In this document: in pieces, positions 50,083 to 52,527 of the stretch
Position numbering within the stretch: position 1 is the first letter of the stretch
Layout: each line of letters begins with the position of its first letter
Assembly: GCF_000741785.1 (NCBI RefSeq)
Contig: NZ_JGZP01000017.1
Coordinates: forward strand, 1 to 52,527
Direction: 5' to 3'
Origin: Bifidobacterium stellenboschense
Lineage (GTDB): Bacteria > Actinomycetota > Actinomycetes > Actinomycetales > Bifidobacteriaceae
Length of the DNA stretch: 52,527 bases
Position numbers and translations under genes: made by a program
Notes under the pieces: generated by a model
Seen by the model: the letters and a program-made list of their open reading frames with translations, nothing else
Database searches by the model: none
What the model was told of the DNA's origin: nothing

Positions 50083-50726
50083 TCAGCGCTTCCTCGATCC
50101 GATGAACGTGTTGTACAGGTACACGCCGCCGGAGTAGAGGCACAGGACGAGCGCCACATAGAGCAGCGCGTAGGTGAGGAAGTAGTAGCGCTCAGCCACA
50201 TGGGCATGGACTGCCCCCCGTCGAACACCCACAGGGGCAGCAGCAGCATGGCCAGGCCGATGCACTGGAAGAGGGTCTTGAGCTTGCCGGGCCACGCGGC
50301 GGCGATCACCTTGCCGCCGGGGCGCTCCATCACGAAGAAGCGCATCACGGTGATGCCGATCTCGCGCACGAGGAACAGGATGGTCGCCCACCACGGGAAT
50401 TCGGCGAACACGGAGGCGACGACGAGCGTGCCGCAAGTGAGCAGCTTGTCGGCGATCGGGTCCATCAGCTTGCCGAGTTCGGTCACCTGATTGTATTTGC
50501 GGGCCATCCACCCGTCGAGTTTATCGGTGGAGGCCGCGATGATGAAGATGATCGCCGCGGCCCAGCGCAGGGTCTGGTCGTCGCCGCCCCACGGGCCGGC
50601 CTTCACGTATAGCACGAGGAACACCACGACGAGCACGATGCGCGAATAGGTGACGAGGTTCGGCGGGGCGTTCCATCCGTCCAACAGCGACGGTTTCTTG
50701 TTCTCTACGATCTGTTCGTCAGTCAT
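50083..50726 (-). CDS. pgsA: Phosphatidylglycerophosphate synthase, frame broken near the C-terminus
   Basis: CDP-alcohol phosphatidyltransferase making phosphatidylglycerophosphate from CDP-diacylglycerol. I chose the ATG at 50726 (MTDEQIVENKK). The signature D-x2-DG-x2-AR-x8-G-x3-D-x3-D reads STDKLDGWMARKYNQVTELG, then KLMDPIAD. After FDGGQSMPMW, the family-like end AERYYFLTYALLYVALVLCL ... NTFIGSRKR is in the other frame. The frame changes at about 50195-50204; one missing G (TGGCTGAG instead of TGGGCTGAG) would explain it. As read, the frame runs on into cinA. The gene is normally essential. Confidence 0.88.
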
Positions 50727-50766
50727 GGTCTTCACGTTACCCGTACTGCTCTACCTCGAAAGGGGA

Positions 50767-50805
50767 ACGGCCTGACGGGTTCCTGAAAGAATCCCGTGAG
50801 GCCGT
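50767..50805. terminator. Hairpin between ftsK and pgsA
   Basis: ACGGCCTGACGGG pairs with CCCGTGAGGCCGT with one mismatch. It lies immediately after the ftsK stop. Confidence 0.7.
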
Positions 50806-50808
50806 CCG

Positions 50809-52527
50809 TTACGCCTGTGCCGCTCCCGCCGACTGCGGCGCGGGGCCGTCGCCGCGGATGAACGCGAGCACGGCCTGCAGATCCTGCGGCTGGACGAGCA
50901 CCTGACGGGCCTTCGAGCCTTCGGAGGGGCCGACCACGCCGCGCGATTCGAGCAGGTCCATGAGGCGGCCGGCCTTCGCGAAGCCGACGCGCAGCTTGCG
51001 CTGGAGCATCGACGTGGAGCCGAACTGCGTGGTGACGACCAGCTCGGCGGCCTGCAGCAGCACGTCCATGTCGTCGCCGATCTCCTCGTCGGGTTCGCTC
51101 CCCTTCTTCTCCGCCTCCTTGGCCATCTGCTCGATGTCCTCGCGGTATTTCGGCTTGCGCTGGGTACGCACGAACTCGACGGCCTTGCGAATCTCCGATT
51201 CGGACACCCACGAGCCCTGCACGCGCTTCGGCTTCGCCTCACCCATCGGCAGGAACAGGGCGTCGCCCTGACCGATCAGCGTCTCGGCGCCGGTCGTGTC
51301 GAGGATGACGCGCGAGTCGGTGGCCGAGGAGGTGGCGAATGCGAGACGCGACGGGATGTTCGCCTTGATGAGGCCGGTGACCACGTCGACGGACGGGCGC
51401 TGCGTGGCGAGCACGAGATGCACGCCGGCGGCTCGCGCCAGCTGCGTGATGCGCTGGATCGAGCTTTCCACGTCGTTCTTGGCGACCATCATCAGATCGG
51501 CCATCTCGTCGACGACAACGAGGATGTACGGGTAGGGCGCGACCTTGCGGTTCGAGCCGGCGGGCGCGTGCACCTGCCCGGCCCGCACCGCCTTGTTGAA
51601 GTCCTTGACGTGGCGGAAGCCGAAGTATTCGAGATCCGAATAGCGCGCGTCCATCTCCTTGACGACCCATTCGAGCGCCTGCGCCGCCTTCTTCGGATCG
51701 GTGATGATCGGCGTGAGCAGATGCGGGATGCCCGCGTACGCGGACAGCTCCACACGTTTCGGGTCGACCATGATGAGGCGCACCTGATCGGGCGTGGCGC
51801 GCATGATGATCGACGTGAGCATCGAGTTGATGAAGCTCGACTTGCCGGAGCCGGTGGCGCCGGCGACGAGCAGGTGCGGCATCTTGGTGAGGTCGGCGGT
51901 GACGAACTTGCCCTCCACGTCCTTGCCGATGCCGGTGAGCATCGGGTTCGGGTCGGCGAGCGCGCCCTGCGAGCGCAGCACGTCGCCCAGGTGCACGATC
52001 TCGCGGTCCTCGTTCGGGATCTCGATGCCGATGGCGGATTTGCCGGGGATCGGCGAGAGGATGCGCACGTCGGAACTGGCGACCGCGTAGGCGATGTTGC
52101 GCTGGAGGTTGGTGACCTTCTCGACCTTGACGCCCGGAGAAAGCTCGACCTCGTACTGGGTGACGGACGGGCCGCGCAGGAAGCCGACGACCTTCGCGTC
52201 GACCTTGAACTGCTGGAACGTGGAGGTCAGGGCCCGGATCACGCGGTCGTTGGCCGGTGTGCGGGCCGCATGCGGCTTGCCTTTGACGAGCAGGTTGAGG
52301 TCGGGCAGGCGGTACGGCTGTTCGACCGGTTCGGCCGGTTCCGCGCCGTCTCCCGCCGTGGGACCGCCGGCGTTCGCGGCCATGGTCCCCGCTCCCCCGT
52401 CGACGACCTCGCCGGAGGACGGGTCGACGTGCGGATCGTATGTTCCGGCCGACGCGACCGCGTTGGCGGGCGTCACGTCCTGTTCGCCGGTGTCGGAGCC
52501 GTAGGCGCCCGAGCCGGCGCCCATCGC
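50809..52527 (-). CDS. ftsK: FtsK/SpoIIIE DNA translocase, C-terminal part
   Basis: The frame is open to the window edge, so the membrane-anchored N-terminus lies outside. The 573 visible codons start in a Gly/Ala/Pro-rich linker. The motor follows: alpha domain ([20 protein letters not shown]), Walker [25 protein letters not shown], Walker [15 protein letters not shown], and [20 protein letters not shown]. The C-terminal ~70 residues ([20 protein letters not shown]) are the winged-helix gamma domain that reads polar DNA signals. It moves chromosome DNA through the closing septum. Confidence 0.96.
   Translation of the reverse strand, partial: AMGAGSGAYGSDTGEQDVTPANAVASAGTYDPHVDPSSGEVVDGGAGTMAANAGGPTAGDGAEPAEPVEQPYRLPDLNLLVKGKPHAARTPANDRVIRALTSTFQQFKVDAKVVGFLRGPSVTQYEVELSPGVKVEKVTNLQRNIAYAVASSDVRILSPIPGKSAIGIEIPNEDREIVHLGDVLRSQGALADPNPMLTGIGKDVEGKFVTADLTKMPHLLVAGATGSGKSSFINSMLTSIIMRATPDQVRLIMVDPKRVELSAYAGIPHLLTPIITDPKKAAQALEWVVKEMDARYSDLEYFGFRHVKDFNKAVRAGQVHAPAGSNRKVAPYPYILVVVDEMADLMMVAKNDVESSIQRITQLARAAGVHLVLATQRPSVDVVTGLIKANIPSRLAFATSSATDSRVILDTTGAETLIGQGDALFLPMGEAKPKRVQGSWVSESEIRKAVEFVRTQRKPKYREDIEQMAKEAEKKGSEPDEEIGDDMDVLLQAAELVVTTQFGSTSMLQRKLRVGFAKAGRLMDLLESRGVVGPSEGSKARQVLVQPQDLQAVLAFIRGDGPAPQSAGAAQA

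Noticed and set aside
49485..50726. A genuine PgsA-CinA fusion protein
   Set aside because: The normal PgsA end and stop are present in the other frame one base before the cinA start. The fused segment (about 35 residues) looks like out-of-frame translation.

Overview
The window is high-GC actinobacterial DNA and reads as a chromosomal segment of a Bifidobacterium. Pointers are the amtB-glnB-glnD block beside ftsY, the clgR-DUF3046-recA-recX cluster beside pgsA/cinA, an OpcA-dependent glucose-6-phosphate dehydrogenase, a class C69 dipeptidase and a long hibernation factor. No phage, plasmid or insertion-sequence gene is visible. This is inferred from gene content and order, not from a database match.

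Layout. 1-6000: end of a MATE exporter, then on the minus strand the nitrogen block (amtB, glnB, glnD) and ftsY. 6100-12745: a complete ribose operon (rbsA-rbsC-rbsB-rbsD-rbsK) with its LacI-type repressor and three matching 18-bp operators. 13083-15034: a TetR regulator and a family 2 glycosyltransferase. 15035-16930: a gene-poor, repeat-rich stretch around a tRNA-Lys. 16931-21202: dipeptidase PepD and a two-gene amino-acid ABC importer with a fused binding protein-permease. 21270-27844: oxidative pentose phosphate genes (zwf, opcA, pgl; gnd convergent) and gluconokinase. 27852-40576: a uronate/rhamnoside catabolic island (manD, uxuB, uxaC, a HIT protein, a LacI regulator, two MFS-type carriers and a GH78 alpha-L-rhamnosidase). 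40692-52527: housekeeping genes trpD, secA, hpf, the RNase P RNA gene, recX, recA, DUF3046, clgR, cinA, pgsA and the start-less end of ftsK.

How they work together. The ribose cluster imports and phosphorylates ribose under its own repressor. The uronate cluster should turn glucuronate into 2-keto-3-deoxygluconate through fructuronate and mannonate. An apparently cytoplasmic rhamnosidase and two carriers suggest import of a rhamnosyl-uronide. A 10-bp-phased GGCAA motif lies upstream of the rhamnosidase, the LacI gene and uxaC and may tie them into one regulon.

The most unusual structure is non-coding: an array of seven palindromic units with an almost exact 61-bp period between the convergent pgl and gnd genes, with related units upstream of the TetR gene. 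A second dispersed palindromic repeat occurs twice inside the ftsY linker, where the reading frame is broken. Single-base frame breaks also occur in the rhamnosidase gene and in pgsA. Three frame breaks, two of them in probably essential genes, raise the possibility of sequence errors in GC-rich runs.
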